A stretch of DNA of 34,040 bases from JAGLYZ01 sp049642725 (GCA_049642725.1 JBARPC010000015.1:1-34040), one strand, 5' to 3'. Numbered from the stretch's first letter, positions 14,947 to 22,782 are shown. Made by a program: numbers and translations. The notes: generated by a model not told the origin, from the sequence alone.

Positions 14947-15498
14947 TTATTCTATTAAATTTTTTAATTTTTCTAAGCCCCGATGTAATAAAGATTTAAT
15001 CGTTCCTTGTTTTTTGCCTAAAATTTCAGCGATTTCTTTAATTTTCTTTTTCTCAAAAAACCTTAATACAATTACTTCTTGGTATTTAACGGGCAGTTTA
15101 AAAATTTTTTCTTGAATAGTCAAAAAATCCTGACGCTTTTTTAGTTCCTGTTCAGCTTCTAAAATTTCAGTTGAAGGATTGTGAACAGTAAAAGGTTCTG
15201 GAATTTTATCTAAAGAAACGGGTTTATGTTTATTTTTCCTAAAATAGTTGGCAATCTCATTATTGGCAATTCGGTAAAGCCAGGCGGAAAAGGGAATATT
15301 TCGCCATCTGAATTGCCAGAGTTTCTTTAGGGCCTTGAAAAATGTCTCTGAAGTTATATCTTGGGCAATTTCAAAATCGGCTGCTCTTTTTAAGATATAG
15401 CTGAAAATTTTGGAATAATATTGGTCATAGAGTTTGGCAAAAGCTTCCGGGTTCTTTTGGGCCTTTTTGACCAGTTCTTTTTCTTCTTTTAAATCCAT
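14947..15498 (-). CDS. ECF-family RNA polymerase sigma factor
   Basis: 183 aa from the ATG at 15498. Region 2 is visible in AFAKLYDQYYSKIFSYIL, the core-binding QDITSETFFKALKKLW and FSAWLYRIANNEIANYFRK. After a linker (~95-125), region 4 reads LPVKYQEVIVLRFFEKKKIK, then EIAEILGKKQGTIKSLLHRG, a helix-turn-helix that binds the -35 box. I reject the longer start (TTG at 15555) because those codons would be the leader hairpin. The leader ends TGGGGGCAAGCT before the ATG. It forms an operon with the anti-sigma gene, 105 nt downstream, and is probably autoregulated. Confidence 0.92.
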   Translation of the reverse strand: MDLKEEKELVKKAQKNPEAFAKLYDQYYSKIFSYILKRAADFEIAQDITSETFFKALKKLWQFRWRNIPFSAWLYRIANNEIANYFRKNKHKPVSLDKIPEPFTVHNPSTEILEAEQELKKRQDFLTIQEKIFKLPVKYQEVIVLRFFEKKKIKEIAEILGKKQGTIKSLLHRGLEKLKNLIE

Positions 15499-15504
15499 AG
15501 CTTG

Positions 15505-15542
15505 CCCCCACACCAGAAATTTTATAAATTTTGGTGTGGGGG
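15505..15542 (-). promoter_or_regulatory. Leader hairpin covering the ribosome-binding region of the sigma mRNA
   Basis: CCCCCACACCA (15542-15532 read on the minus strand) pairs perfectly with TGGTGTGGGGG (15515-15505). AAATTT/AAATTT can extend the stem inside. The right arm's GGGGG ends 6 nt before the ATG at 15498, so folding would hide the ribosome-binding site. The arm sequence is shared with the inverted repeat at 5253-5321. Confidence 0.65.
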
Positions 15543-15584
15543 TGAACCAATACAAAAATATAGCGCGCTTTTACACTCTTACAG

Positions 15585-15612
15585 TATAACGTTTTTAAAG
15601 ACAAAAGGTTGC
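15585..15612 (-). promoter_or_regulatory. ECF-type promoter of the sigma gene
   Basis: GCAACC (15612-15607), 15 nt, CGTTATA (15591-15585). It matches the second promoter at 14918-14945 in both boxes and spacing. Beyond it (15613-15715) I see only a weak A/T-rich hairpin (15685-15691/15706-15712) that may end the upstream operon. Confidence 0.8.
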
Positions 15613-15715
15613 ATTTTTAATTAAAGCGTGCAGAGGATGTGTTTATTATAATGAGTTTTTTAATATTTTGCTAAACTACAAGAAAAACAAACCCGCTTCC
15701 ATTAATTTGTTTGCG

Positions 15716-16918
15716 TCATTTCTCTTTAAAAAATCCAACCACCTCTCTCAAGCTTGCTCTCTTTCCGTACATTAACATTCCCATTCTGAAAATTTTTCCT
15801 GAAAGTTTCGTGATTATGCTAATCGAGATTATCAAAATCACAATACTTAGAGCAATCTCATGAAATGGCACTTCGGTTAATGGTAATCTCATCATTGTAA
15901 TAAACGGGGAGGAATATGGAAAATATGTAAAAATCTTGGCGACCATTGAATTTGGAGCCATCATTATAAATTGCGCAAACATCAGAGGAATAATTGCAAA
16001 TATGGTGAATATCATTGAAGTTTGTTGCGCTTCTCTTGCTGATGGGGAAATAGCTGCGGCGCATGCGATAGAAACCGCAAACAAAAAATATCCAAGGATA
16101 AAATAAAGAATCGCAAGAGCAAACACCGATGATATTTCTATCCCAGCAAATAAACCCGCAAGAGGACTATTAAATATCATAATAAGACCGACAAGAATCC
16201 AGATGCCAATCTGAAGTAAACCAACGCTTCCGTATCCAAGAATCTTTCCTCTAAGCAATTGGTCTGCTGATATAGATGATAACAAAAGTTCTCCTGTTTT
16301 ACTCTCCTTCTCTTCTCCAATCCCCTGCATCAAATACCCGGATGAAGTCATAATACTAAGCATCAACAAAAAAGTAAGGGCATAAGGAAGTAAAAATCCA
16401 CCCGCTTTCGATTTCTCTTCTTTAATATTGCCCTGTTCATCTAATGTTATCTTTTCTGCTACCATAGGATTTTCAATTTTTTCAGCAATTACATCATCAA
16501 CATTTCCGTATCTTAACAGATTTTTCATCAAAAAACCTTCTATGGTTTTTGTCGGAGTTGAACTAAAGAAAGATTCATCTTTTGAATAAATTGTAATCTT
16601 GCTTGTATTAAAATAATCCTTCTGTATAACAAAAAATGAGGAAATATTGTCATTTATCCATGCCTGTTTTGCTGCTTCAATATCAGTGTATCCTATAAAA
16701 TTTTGGTCTGGTTCCAAAAAATCCGAATAATCCACAAATCCTATTTTTTCGTTAGCAGTGGTTTGTGAGATTAATGAAGGAATGTAATGCATCGCAAACA
16801 TTAATGGAAACATTACAAGCAGAGGCAGAAATATTGCGGAAAACAAAAATCCCTTCCTTTTGACGGTTTTTAGAAATTCGTATTTTGCGACAATCAAACT
16901 TTTATTTTTCATTTTCAA
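15716..16918 (-). CDS. ABC-2 type exporter permease (NatB-like)
   Basis: 400 aa. Topology is typical of ABC-2 permeases of the NatB/YhaP group. One N-terminal helix (~23-45, LFSAIFLPLLVMFPLMFAMH) is followed by a large extracytoplasmic loop (~50-180), then five or six helices clustered in the C-terminal half (ALTFLLMLSIMTSSGYLMQG; GSVGLLQIGIWILVGLIMIF; FALAILYFILGYFLFAVSIA; the last at ~350-370). GEEKESKTGELLLSSISADQ between TM2 and TM3 is the characteristic coupling segment (EEKxxrt-E-ll). It overlaps the ATPase gene by 17 nt. Substrate unknown; relatives export Na+, antibiotics or peptides. Confidence 0.88.
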   Translation of the reverse strand: MKMKNKSLIVAKYEFLKTVKRKGFLFSAIFLPLLVMFPLMFAMHYIPSLISQTTANEKIGFVDYSDFLEPDQNFIGYTDIEAAKQAWINDNISSFFVIQKDYFNTSKITIYSKDESFFSSTPTKTIEGFLMKNLLRYGNVDDVIAEKIENPMVAEKITLDEQGNIKEEKSKAGGFLLPYALTFLLMLSIMTSSGYLMQGIGEEKESKTGELLLSSISADQLLRGKILGYGSVGLLQIGIWILVGLIMIFNSPLAGLFAGIEISSVFALAILYFILGYFLFAVSIACAAAISPSAREAQQTSMIFTIFAIIPLMFAQFIMMAPNSMVAKIFTYFPYSSPFITMMRLPLTEVPFHEIALSIVILIISISIITKLSGKIFRMGMLMYGKRASLREVVGFFKEK

Positions 16919-17780
16919 CTACCTCAATAAATATTTCGTTTAATGAACGAGTTTTCACCTCAAACTTTTTGAGTTCAACCTTCCCAACTAAAGTTTTTAG
17001 GATGTTTTGCGTGTTTGCATCTTTTTCTAATATTAACTCTGCATAGTTTCCATAATCGTTTACTTTTTTGATGCCTTCAGGTTTTGGAAGTTTTCCTTCA
17101 TATTCAACCATTAGCGAAAATCCATATTTGCTTTTAATTTCGTTTAAATTTCCATAAAGCACTTTTCTGCCTTTATTTATCATTAAAATCCTGTCACACA
17201 TTCTCTCCACTTCATCTATCTGATGGGTGCTCATGATGATAGTCATACCCTTATTCTTCAGTTCAAGAATAATATCTTTATTCAATTTTTTGTTTATAGG
17301 GTCTAATCCATAGAACGGTTCATCTAAAATTAGAATATCCGGATTGTGAATTATTGAGATTATGAACTGTAGCTGCCTCTGCATACCTTTGCTCAATTCC
17401 TGGACATTTTTGTTTTTATATTCCTGAAGATTCAGTTTCTTTAACCAATAATCTATTTTTGAATCTACGTTCCCCATTCCTTTTAGGGTTGCAAAATATT
17501 TGATACAATCAAAAACTTTTATCTTTTTATACAGACCACTTTCCTCTGGGAGATAACCAATTCTTTCCTTTATCTTCTCCGAAAAAGTTTTACCAAATAT
17601 CTCTACTTCGCCAGCGTCGGGTTTTAGGATATTAAGAATTGTTCTGATCATTGTTGTTTTTCCGGCACCATTCGGGCCAAGAAGACCAAAAACCTCGTCT
17701 TTTTTTACAGAGAACGAGATATCATTAAGAACATTCTTGCTATCAAAACTTTTCGTAAGATTTTCAACTTTTAATGCCAT
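16902..17780 (-). CDS. ABC exporter ATP-binding protein (NatA-like)
   Basis: 292 aa nucleotide-binding subunit for the adjacent permease. Walker A is GPNGAGKTT (~34-42), followed by the Q-loop region IGYLPEESGLYK. The signature reads LSKGMQRQ rather than LSGGQ, a substitution common in NatA-type ATPases. Walker B is ILILDEPFYGLDP and the H-loop is STHQ. The last ~80 residues form the extra C-terminal domain of exporter ATPases in this group. Starts 2 nt after the stop of the upstream 217-aa gene and overlaps the permease, so it is part of the envelope operon. Confidence 0.94.
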   Translation of the reverse strand: MALKVENLTKSFDSKNVLNDISFSVKKDEVFGLLGPNGAGKTTMIRTILNILKPDAGEVEIFGKTFSEKIKERIGYLPEESGLYKKIKVFDCIKYFATLKGMGNVDSKIDYWLKKLNLQEYKNKNVQELSKGMQRQLQFIISIIHNPDILILDEPFYGLDPINKKLNKDIILELKNKGMTIIMSTHQIDEVERMCDRILMINKGRKVLYGNLNEIKSKYGFSLMVEYEGKLPKPEGIKKVNDYGNYAELILEKDANTQNILKTLVGKVELKKFEVKTRSLNEIFIEVVENEK

Positions 17781-17782
17781 AA

Positions 17783-18436
17783 TTATTTCATTAATCTGTT
17801 TAAACTATCAATCCAAGTTTTGTCTAATTCGCTGCTTTTTTCCTGTTGTATCGCCCAGCAACTCCACCATATTTTTTCTTCTCCATCTTTTCTTTCGTTG
17901 CCAATTAAAACATGCGCTTCCTGCCCTTCGGCCAGGTTATCTCCTAAAACAAAAATGACGCTTTTGAGTTTTTCTAAAATTCTGAAACCGTTTTCATCGG
18001 TTTTAATATAATTTCTATCTTCCGGCTCAATCCACTGGCTAATCGGAAAATCGCTTGCTTGTTTTAAAACCATTTCCACGGCTTTATTTTTGCTTTTAAC
18101 AATCTCCTGCATCCTTTCTTCGGTGAAAACGCATCTTGCTTGAAGGTTTAATTTATGAAGAGTCGGAAAAAGGATTCTTCCGATTTCAAGATACTCTGGA
18201 TTTGGATTTTCAAGATTCCCAAATTCAATAATCTGTTCCTGACCGTTTTCCCAGACAGATATTTTTTCCACTATTGCCGGCCATCCTTCCCTGAAAGGCG
18301 TCCATTCGCTCGGACTGACTCCGTCGGGCGGCTCAATTGTAAAAATGGGCCTATCTAAATAACGAGAGGCGCAAACTCCCGCAACAACAAAAATACAAAT
18401 TCCCAAAATTACATAGAATAAAACTATTTTCTTCAT
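17783..18436 (-). CDS. Membrane-anchored hypothetical protein
   Basis: 217 aa. An N-terminal hydrophobic helix (~4-24) anchors or exports it. There is no lipobox, although a Cys follows at the end of the helix (VAGVCAS). The rest is soluble and mixed alpha/beta, with Trp-rich segments (SPSEWTPFREGWPAIVEKI, EEKIWWSCWAIQQ). I do not recognise a family. It sits 4 nt downstream of the metallophosphoesterase gene and 2 nt upstream of the ABC ATPase gene, so it is co-expressed and could be an accessory or substrate of that exporter (inference only). Confidence 0.68.
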   Translation of the reverse strand: MKKIVLFYVILGICIFVVAGVCASRYLDRPIFTIEPPDGVSPSEWTPFREGWPAIVEKISVWENGQEQIIEFGNLENPNPEYLEIGRILFPTLHKLNLQARCVFTEERMQEIVKSKNKAVEMVLKQASDFPISQWIEPEDRNYIKTDENGFRILEKLKSVIFVLGDNLAEGQEAHVLIGNERKDGEEKIWWSCWAIQQEKSSELDKTWIDSLNRLMK

Positions 18437-18440
18437 ATTT

Positions 18441-19334
18441 TTACTTTTTTCTTAACTCTATCACCGCAATCTCCGGCGGGCAGTTAAATCTTATTGGCAG
18501 AATAGTTGTGCCGATGCCGCGATTAACATATAAATAGACACTGCCTACTTTGAACAACCCGCTGGCGTATTTGCCGCGATTTTTTGTTGGCACCCAAAAC
18601 GGCCTTATAAAAGGAATTCTAATTTGTCCGCCGTGCGTGTGTCCGGCCAAAATTAAATCAATTTTCTCTTTCCCCAAACTGTCTAAATTATTAATAATGT
18701 CCGGCGAATGAGCCAGTAATATTTTAGGAATATTTTTTTCTGTCTCTCCCATTGCTTTTCCCAGATCATCATTTCCAGTGTCCGGGTCGTCTACTCCGAC
18801 TAAATAAAAATACCCGTCATCTCTGAATATCTTTTTATTTTCATTGCTTAAAATAATAATTTCGCTTTCTTCCAATAAATTTTTTAGAGAATTGATGCTA
18901 AAGTTTTTGTTCCAATAATGTTCATGATTTCCAAACACCCCAAAAATTTTCCCCTGCTCCTGCTTACCTAACTCCCGCCAAAATTCTTGGCAGGAATCAA
19001 TATCTTCGGTTGTATGATCAATAAAATCGCCGGTGATAAAAATAAAATCCGGGTTTAGTTTTTTTATAATTTCTAAAATTTTTTTCTCTCTTTCGCCAAA
19101 ATTACGAGAATGAAAATCAGTTAAGTGAATTATTTTCACTCCATCAAACGACTTGGACAGATTTTCTATTTCAACGCTTATTCTTTCAATTTTAATATTA
19201 TTTGGTTCAAATAAAAAACTATACCAACCTAAGAACGCTAAAGATATTAAAAGGACTATAGCCAAAAATAATTTTCTTTTCTTATTTTTTGCGATGTTTC
19301 TAAATTCCATAAAGTAATTTTTATTTTTCGTCAT
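18441..19334 (-). CDS. Membrane-anchored metallophosphoesterase (YkuE-like)
   Basis: 297 aa. One membrane helix (~20-40, LFLAIVLLISLAFLGW) is followed by a calcineurin-type phosphoesterase domain. All five metal-binding motifs are visible in order: D-x-H (LTDFHSRNFG), GD (FITGDFIDH), GNHE (VFGNHEHY), the H of LLAHSPDI, and GHTHGGQ. The C-terminal GIGTTILPIRFNCPPEI is typical of the YkuE/UDP-2,3-diacylglucosamine hydrolase-like group. Substrates in this group include lipid headgroup and envelope phosphoesters. The start overlaps the upstream gene by 14 nt. An ATG eight codons further in is an alternative start. Confidence 0.9.
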   Translation of the reverse strand: MTKNKNYFMEFRNIAKNKKRKLFLAIVLLISLAFLGWYSFLFEPNNIKIERISVEIENLSKSFDGVKIIHLTDFHSRNFGEREKKILEIIKKLNPDFIFITGDFIDHTTEDIDSCQEFWRELGKQEQGKIFGVFGNHEHYWNKNFSINSLKNLLEESEIIILSNENKKIFRDDGYFYLVGVDDPDTGNDDLGKAMGETEKNIPKILLAHSPDIINNLDSLGKEKIDLILAGHTHGGQIRIPFIRPFWVPTKNRGKYASGLFKVGSVYLYVNRGIGTTILPIRFNCPPEIAVIELRKK

Positions 19335-19881
19335 ACGAGTTTATTTTAATGGTCCAAAATAGCGGTTCTTGATCCGAGGGATAAACATCACGCAAAACCC
19401 AGTGCCGAAGTTGACAACCTTCAGCCGCGCCCCAATAAGCTCCTTTTTGATGGAAAATATCAAAAATATAAATATATTCAACATCATCGCGACTTATCAA
19501 CTTAACACGCGCGCGGGCTCCGCCAGCCGCTTGAGAATTACTGATTACGCCCGCCACACAACAGGTTCTCCACCATTCAATATTAAGAATATCAAAATCT
19601 TTTGTGCCCATTGCAATTAACTCTTTGCTTATATTCTCGCGACGATTACTTAAAAGGGGGTCTTCTTTCCAATCAGACAACCGCCAAAACTCTAAAACTT
19701 TTCTTTCGTCATTTTTCATTACTGCTTTAAGGTAAGCATTAATTTTGGCCTCGGGAGTTTCATTTATAATCTTTTCTATAAAAGGTTGCGAGAAACACCT
19801 TATTATGTCTTGGAAAAGGAAACCAAGAATTAAAATAAAAACTATTAAAATTCCAATGATAATTTTTTTATTTATGCTCAT
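19321..19881 (-). CDS. Membrane-anchored hypothetical protein
   Basis: 186 aa from the ATG at 19881, which lies 8 nt after the upstream stop; that gene's last codons supply GGAGG. A longer GTG start at 19905 would overlap the upstream gene. MSINKKIIIGILIVFILILG is the membrane anchor. Residues ~50-180 resemble NTF2-like/DUF4878-type small extracytoplasmic domains (KINAYLKAVMKNDERKVLEF, then strands near VARV-type segments GGARARVKLIS and YIYIFDIFHQKG), a weak suggestion only. Part of the envelope operon. Confidence 0.65.
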   Translation of the reverse strand: MSINKKIIIGILIVFILILGFLFQDIIRCFSQPFIEKIINETPEAKINAYLKAVMKNDERKVLEFWRLSDWKEDPLLSNRRENISKELIAMGTKDFDILNIEWWRTCCVAGVISNSQAAGGARARVKLISRDDVEYIYIFDIFHQKGAYWGAAEGCQLRHWVLRDVYPSDQEPLFWTIKINSYDEK

Positions 19882-19889
19882 AATAACTT

Positions 19890-21140
19890 TTATGACCTCC
19901 AACACCCTTCTAATGGTTCTCTTCCTTGATAAATTTTACCACTTGGGCTTATCCCATAATTCACGCATCGTTCACCTTCTTCTTTGTAAATTTTCATCCA
20001 TTTGCCTTCTGCTATTTCGTTCCTTTCAAAAACGATTTTGGCGTCTGGTTTTCCAATGAATTTTCTTATTTTTTCAATGTCTTCTGGACTTCCATTAAAA
20101 TTTCTTATCTCCTCAAGTTTTTCATTGCTAATAGGCTCTGGGCGAGAAAGAGGCGGCTCTCTGCCTAAAAAAACATTTCCTTCGTCGTCCACAGTGTAGT
20201 AATTACCGTTCTCGTCTTTGTAAATTCTGTAAGTTTTATTTTCTGCGGTGGCAGTTACATAATTTACGAAAGTGAGTTCTACATTTGGGTCGCCCAAAAA
20301 TTCTCTTATTGCTTCTTTATCTTTCTTCTGGGTCGCTTCCCATTTCTCTGCCATCTCTGTAATTTCTTCTTCGGTCAGGGCAAAGTTATATTCGTAACTC
20401 ATTAATTCCCCATTAAGCAGGCAAATCGTTATAAACCTATCCTCTGCTCTTGATAAAAATTGTCCTTTTTTCGATAGGATTTTACTGTAAAAATCTCCTT
20501 CGTTCATTTTTCTCCAGAAAGCATTATAGGTCTTTCTGTGTGTGTCTTCGTTTATCAATTCGTAATTTTCTGGGTCATCTACTATCTTTACCAGCAGATT
20601 TCTGGCAGTTTCTTTCGCTTGGTCAAGAGTAACCCATTGCGTTTCTTTTGTGCAGGATTGTGTTCTCTTTAGTGTTTCATTAGTTTTTACATCTACTTCT
20701 GTGGTGAAACCTTTGTTGTCTTCGTAGATTTCAAGCACCCTTAATTGGGTAAAATCTGTCATTACGGCGGCTCCGGGTATCCCGGCATTAAAGTATTCCG
20801 TTTTTACCTCTTTGAAGGTTACTTCTAAATCTTCTCCGAACATAGCTTTAATGTTTTGGATTGCCTCTTCTCTTTGCTCGACGGTTCTGGTCTGATTATA
20901 TTCTGCCAATGCTTGTTCTGGTGTTATTATTTCGTTTACGGTTTCTTCCTTGACGATGTCTTTCTCTGATTCGTTTATTCTATATTTTATGTAATCGCCA
21001 ACTTCTGCTACCGCCTTTTGCCAATCTCCCAGCCGCCATCCATCTTGGTAGAAAGAATAACTAACTACTGCTGTTCTAAAACCGATCCAACCAACTACCA
21101 CAATTAAGATTCCTACGATGATTTTTTTATTTCTAGTCAT
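19890..21140 (-). CDS. Membrane-anchored hypothetical protein with repeated PepSY-like segments
   Basis: 416 aa. The N-terminal anchor MTRNKKIIVGILIVVVGWIG is nearly the same as that of the MltG protein encoded upstream. Two copies of an E-x-I-R-x-F-x-G-x-P-x-A/V motif (KEAIREFLGDPNVELTFVN and EKIRKFIGKPDAKIVFERN), each followed by a strand and a tyrosine-rich hairpin (TYRIYKDENGNYYTVDDEG; KWMKIYKEEGERCVNY), indicate an internal duplication. A related EEAIQNIKAMFGEDLEVTF lies earlier, making three repeats. Extracytoplasmic; function unknown. It lies 25 nt after mltG. Confidence 0.68.
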   Translation of the reverse strand: MTRNKKIIVGILIVVVGWIGFRTAVVSYSFYQDGWRLGDWQKAVAEVGDYIKYRINESEKDIVKEETVNEIITPEQALAEYNQTRTVEQREEAIQNIKAMFGEDLEVTFKEVKTEYFNAGIPGAAVMTDFTQLRVLEIYEDNKGFTTEVDVKTNETLKRTQSCTKETQWVTLDQAKETARNLLVKIVDDPENYELINEDTHRKTYNAFWRKMNEGDFYSKILSKKGQFLSRAEDRFITICLLNGELMSYEYNFALTEEEITEMAEKWEATQKKDKEAIREFLGDPNVELTFVNYVTATAENKTYRIYKDENGNYYTVDDEGNVFLGREPPLSRPEPISNEKLEEIRNFNGSPEDIEKIRKFIGKPDAKIVFERNEIAEGKWMKIYKEEGERCVNYGISPSGKIYQGREPLEGCWRS

Positions 21141-21165
21141 ACAAACTTATTTTATTAAATTTCTG

Positions 21166-22146
21166 TTATTCGCTATTTTCATCCATTAAGTATTTATGAA
21201 TATTTTCTAAATGCTCTTCGTAGGTTAGAGCAGGATGAATTTGCCCTTCGCTGTCGTGTAAATAATAAAAATAATCGCTGGGCTGGTCGCGGACTACTGC
21301 TTCAATTGCTGCCAGTCCCGGGTTACAGATTGGCGCCGGTGGTTTGCCTTCATGCAGATAGGTATTATAGGTTGAATCGAATTTATAATCTGCTGGCTTA
21401 ATAATCGGCCACCAGTTTCCCGGTTTTCCTAAAGCATATTGAACAGTAGCGTCTATCTGAAGAGGCATTGGTTTAAGTAATCTATTCCAAATAATTCCCG
21501 CTATTAATGGCATCTCTTCTTCGTTGGCCGCTTCTCTTTGAATAATTGAAGCGAGGATAATTGCGGTATCGTTACGGATGTTCTGCTCTTTGAATTCCTT
21601 GAAGATTACTTGGCATTTTTCATTAAAATTATTTTCCATTCTTTTGGCTGCTTGTTTTCCAGCATCTTCAAAATTTAGCACTTGAAGTAAATAAGTGTCG
21701 GGAAATAAATATCCTTCTTCTATATTAGTAAGGAATTCTTCTGTTGTATTTTCTGTCCAGCCAAGTCCTCTCTGTGCTGTCTCTGCTATTTCTTCTTTTC
21801 TTAGCCCCTCGGGTATCACTATCCATCTTTGGTATGGATAATTGACCAGTGTTTCCGCTAAAATCCAAACGCTCATATTTTTTGAAACTTTATAACTCCC
21901 TGGTTTTATTTTTCCTTGCCAACTTTTTGTTTTTAAAACGAAGTTGAACGCCCATTCGCTTCTTATATATCCCTGCTCTTTTAATTTGGGAATTAATTCT
22001 TCTTCGGTTGTACCGAGATTAATAACGATTCTTTCCATTTCTAATTCTTTTTCTGGTGCTGAAAATAAACATTGGTATACTCCAATAGGAATCCCTATTA
22101 GTAAAATTATCCCACCTATGATTGCAATTTTTTTATTTCTTGTCAT
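21166..22146 (-). CDS. mltG: Endolytic murein transglycosylase MltG (YceG-like)
   Basis: 326 aa inner-membrane lytic transglycosylase that cleaves nascent peptidoglycan strands. One N-terminal membrane helix (~8-26) is followed by a LysM-like subdomain (~40-110) and the catalytic domain. EEGYLFPDTY (143-152), ILASIIQREAANEEEMPLIA with the catalytic Glu at 205, IIWNRL, PLQIDATVQYALG, STYNTYLHEGKPPAPICNPG and YYLHDSEGQIHPALTYEEH all match the family. Length is close to the usual 330-350. First gene of the seven-gene envelope operon; its -10 box is overlapped by a palindrome. Confidence 0.95.
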   Translation of the reverse strand: MTRNKKIAIIGGIILLIGIPIGVYQCLFSAPEKELEMERIVINLGTTEEELIPKLKEQGYIRSEWAFNFVLKTKSWQGKIKPGSYKVSKNMSVWILAETLVNYPYQRWIVIPEGLRKEEIAETAQRGLGWTENTTEEFLTNIEEGYLFPDTYLLQVLNFEDAGKQAAKRMENNFNEKCQVIFKEFKEQNIRNDTAIILASIIQREAANEEEMPLIAGIIWNRLLKPMPLQIDATVQYALGKPGNWWPIIKPADYKFDSTYNTYLHEGKPPAPICNPGLAAIEAVVRDQPSDYFYYLHDSEGQIHPALTYEEHLENIHKYLMDENSE

Positions 22147-22168
22147 AGTTTAAACCTTAAATAAATTT

Positions 22169-22196
22169 AAAACCTGCTTTAATTATAGCAGGTTTT
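22169..22196 (-). promoter_or_regulatory. mltG operon -10 box inside a 10-bp palindrome (candidate operator)
   Basis: AAAACCTGCT (22169-22178) and AGCAGGTTTT (22187-22196) form a perfect inverted repeat with an 8-nt centre. The -10 TATAAT (22187-22182) lies in that centre and touches one arm. Transcription should start near 22175, so the RNA would not contain both arms; a DNA-level operator is more likely. The -35 is weak. A terminator for an unseen plus-strand gene is an alternative. Confidence 0.5.
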
Positions 22197-22283
22197 GGTA
22201 ACTAAGAAAATCAGAGTTCTCTATGCTCTATTATGTTTTACAATGCTCCGAGGGACGGACGATGTTAGAAGCTGGTTTTATAA

Positions 22284-22313
22284 AAAACCAAGCCCGAGAA
22301 TGGGCTTGGTTTT
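22284..22313 (-). terminator. Intrinsic terminator of the cold-shock gene
   Basis: A perfect 12-bp stem (AAAACCAAGCCC, 22284-22295, with 22302-22313) and a 6-nt loop. On the minus strand it is followed by a T-rich tail. It lies 76 nt after the cold-shock stop codon. Confidence 0.88.
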
Positions 22314-22334
22314 CATCTGTCTGATTTTGCTGAA

Positions 22335-22387
22335 TCAACCCTTCGGTTATTACTCAGGGTTGATACTGAGCTTGTCGAAGTATCAAC
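22335..22387. repeat. Two overlapping, mutually exclusive hairpins in the cold-shock 3' UTR
   Basis: TCAACCC (22335-22341) pairs with GGGTTGA (22357-22363). GTTGATAC (22359-22366) pairs with GTATCAAC (22380-22387). The shared GTTGA bases allow only one hairpin at a time. On the minus strand the second loop reads TTCGACAAGCTCA, like a palindromic repeat I recall as widely dispersed in bacterial genomes. Confidence 0.6.
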
Positions 22388-22389
22388 TT

Positions 22390-22590
22390 TTAAACGCGAG
22401 CTACATTTGTTGCGTTTGGTCCTTTTTCAGAATCAGTCTTCTCAAAAGACACCCTGTCACCTACTTTTAGCTCTTCGTAATTTACGCCCTTAAGCTCATT
22501 CTTGTGAAAAAACAAATCTTTCTCTTCGCCATCAACGGTAATAAATCCAAATCCTTTATCTGAAACAAGGGTTTTAATTGTTCCTTCCAT
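22390..22590 (-). CDS. Cold-shock domain protein (CspA family)
   Basis: 66 aa single-stranded nucleic-acid binding protein and RNA chaperone. The OB-fold motifs RNP1 (KGFGFI) and RNP2 (DLFFHKN, usually VFVHxs) are present, followed by GDRVSFEKTDSEKGPNATNV, which matches the family C-terminus. Full length. It has its own promoter, a leader of about 90 nt (long leaders are usual for csp genes) and a strong terminator. The leader contains a GGATAAAACC-loop hairpin resembling the candidate small RNAs near 32.5-33 kb. Confidence 0.96.
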   Translation of the reverse strand: MEGTIKTLVSDKGFGFITVDGEEKDLFFHKNELKGVNYEELKVGDRVSFEKTDSEKGPNATNVARV

Positions 22591-22700
22591 ATAGTTTAGA
22601 TATAAGTTAATTTAATTAATGTTTTAAGGTTTTATCCTAAAGTTTAGTTCCCAGAATAAACTCGACTAAATTTTTACTAGACAACTATCTTACATGAATA

Positions 22701-22729
22701 AGATTAACATTAAAAAAACAATTAGTCAA
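22701..22729 (-). promoter_or_regulatory. Promoter of the cold-shock gene
   Basis: TTGACT (22729-22724), 17 nt, TAATCT (22706-22701). Predicted start near 22694 gives a leader of about 100 nt. Upstream (22730-22782) only a weak GAGGG/CCCTC hairpin is visible. Confidence 0.55.
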
Positions 22730-22782
22730 CCTAAAACAATTGAGGAGGGTTAACACCATTTTTCCCTCTGGTAAAAAACTCG

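Noticed and set aside
15499..15555. Longer start (TTG) for the ECF sigma factor
   Set aside because: The extra codons are the leader hairpin; homologous sequence begins at the ATG at 15498.
22197..22283. tRNA or other stable RNA between mltG and the cold-shock gene
   Set aside because: No cloverleaf arms or T-loop sequence; only a partial dispersed repeat is present.
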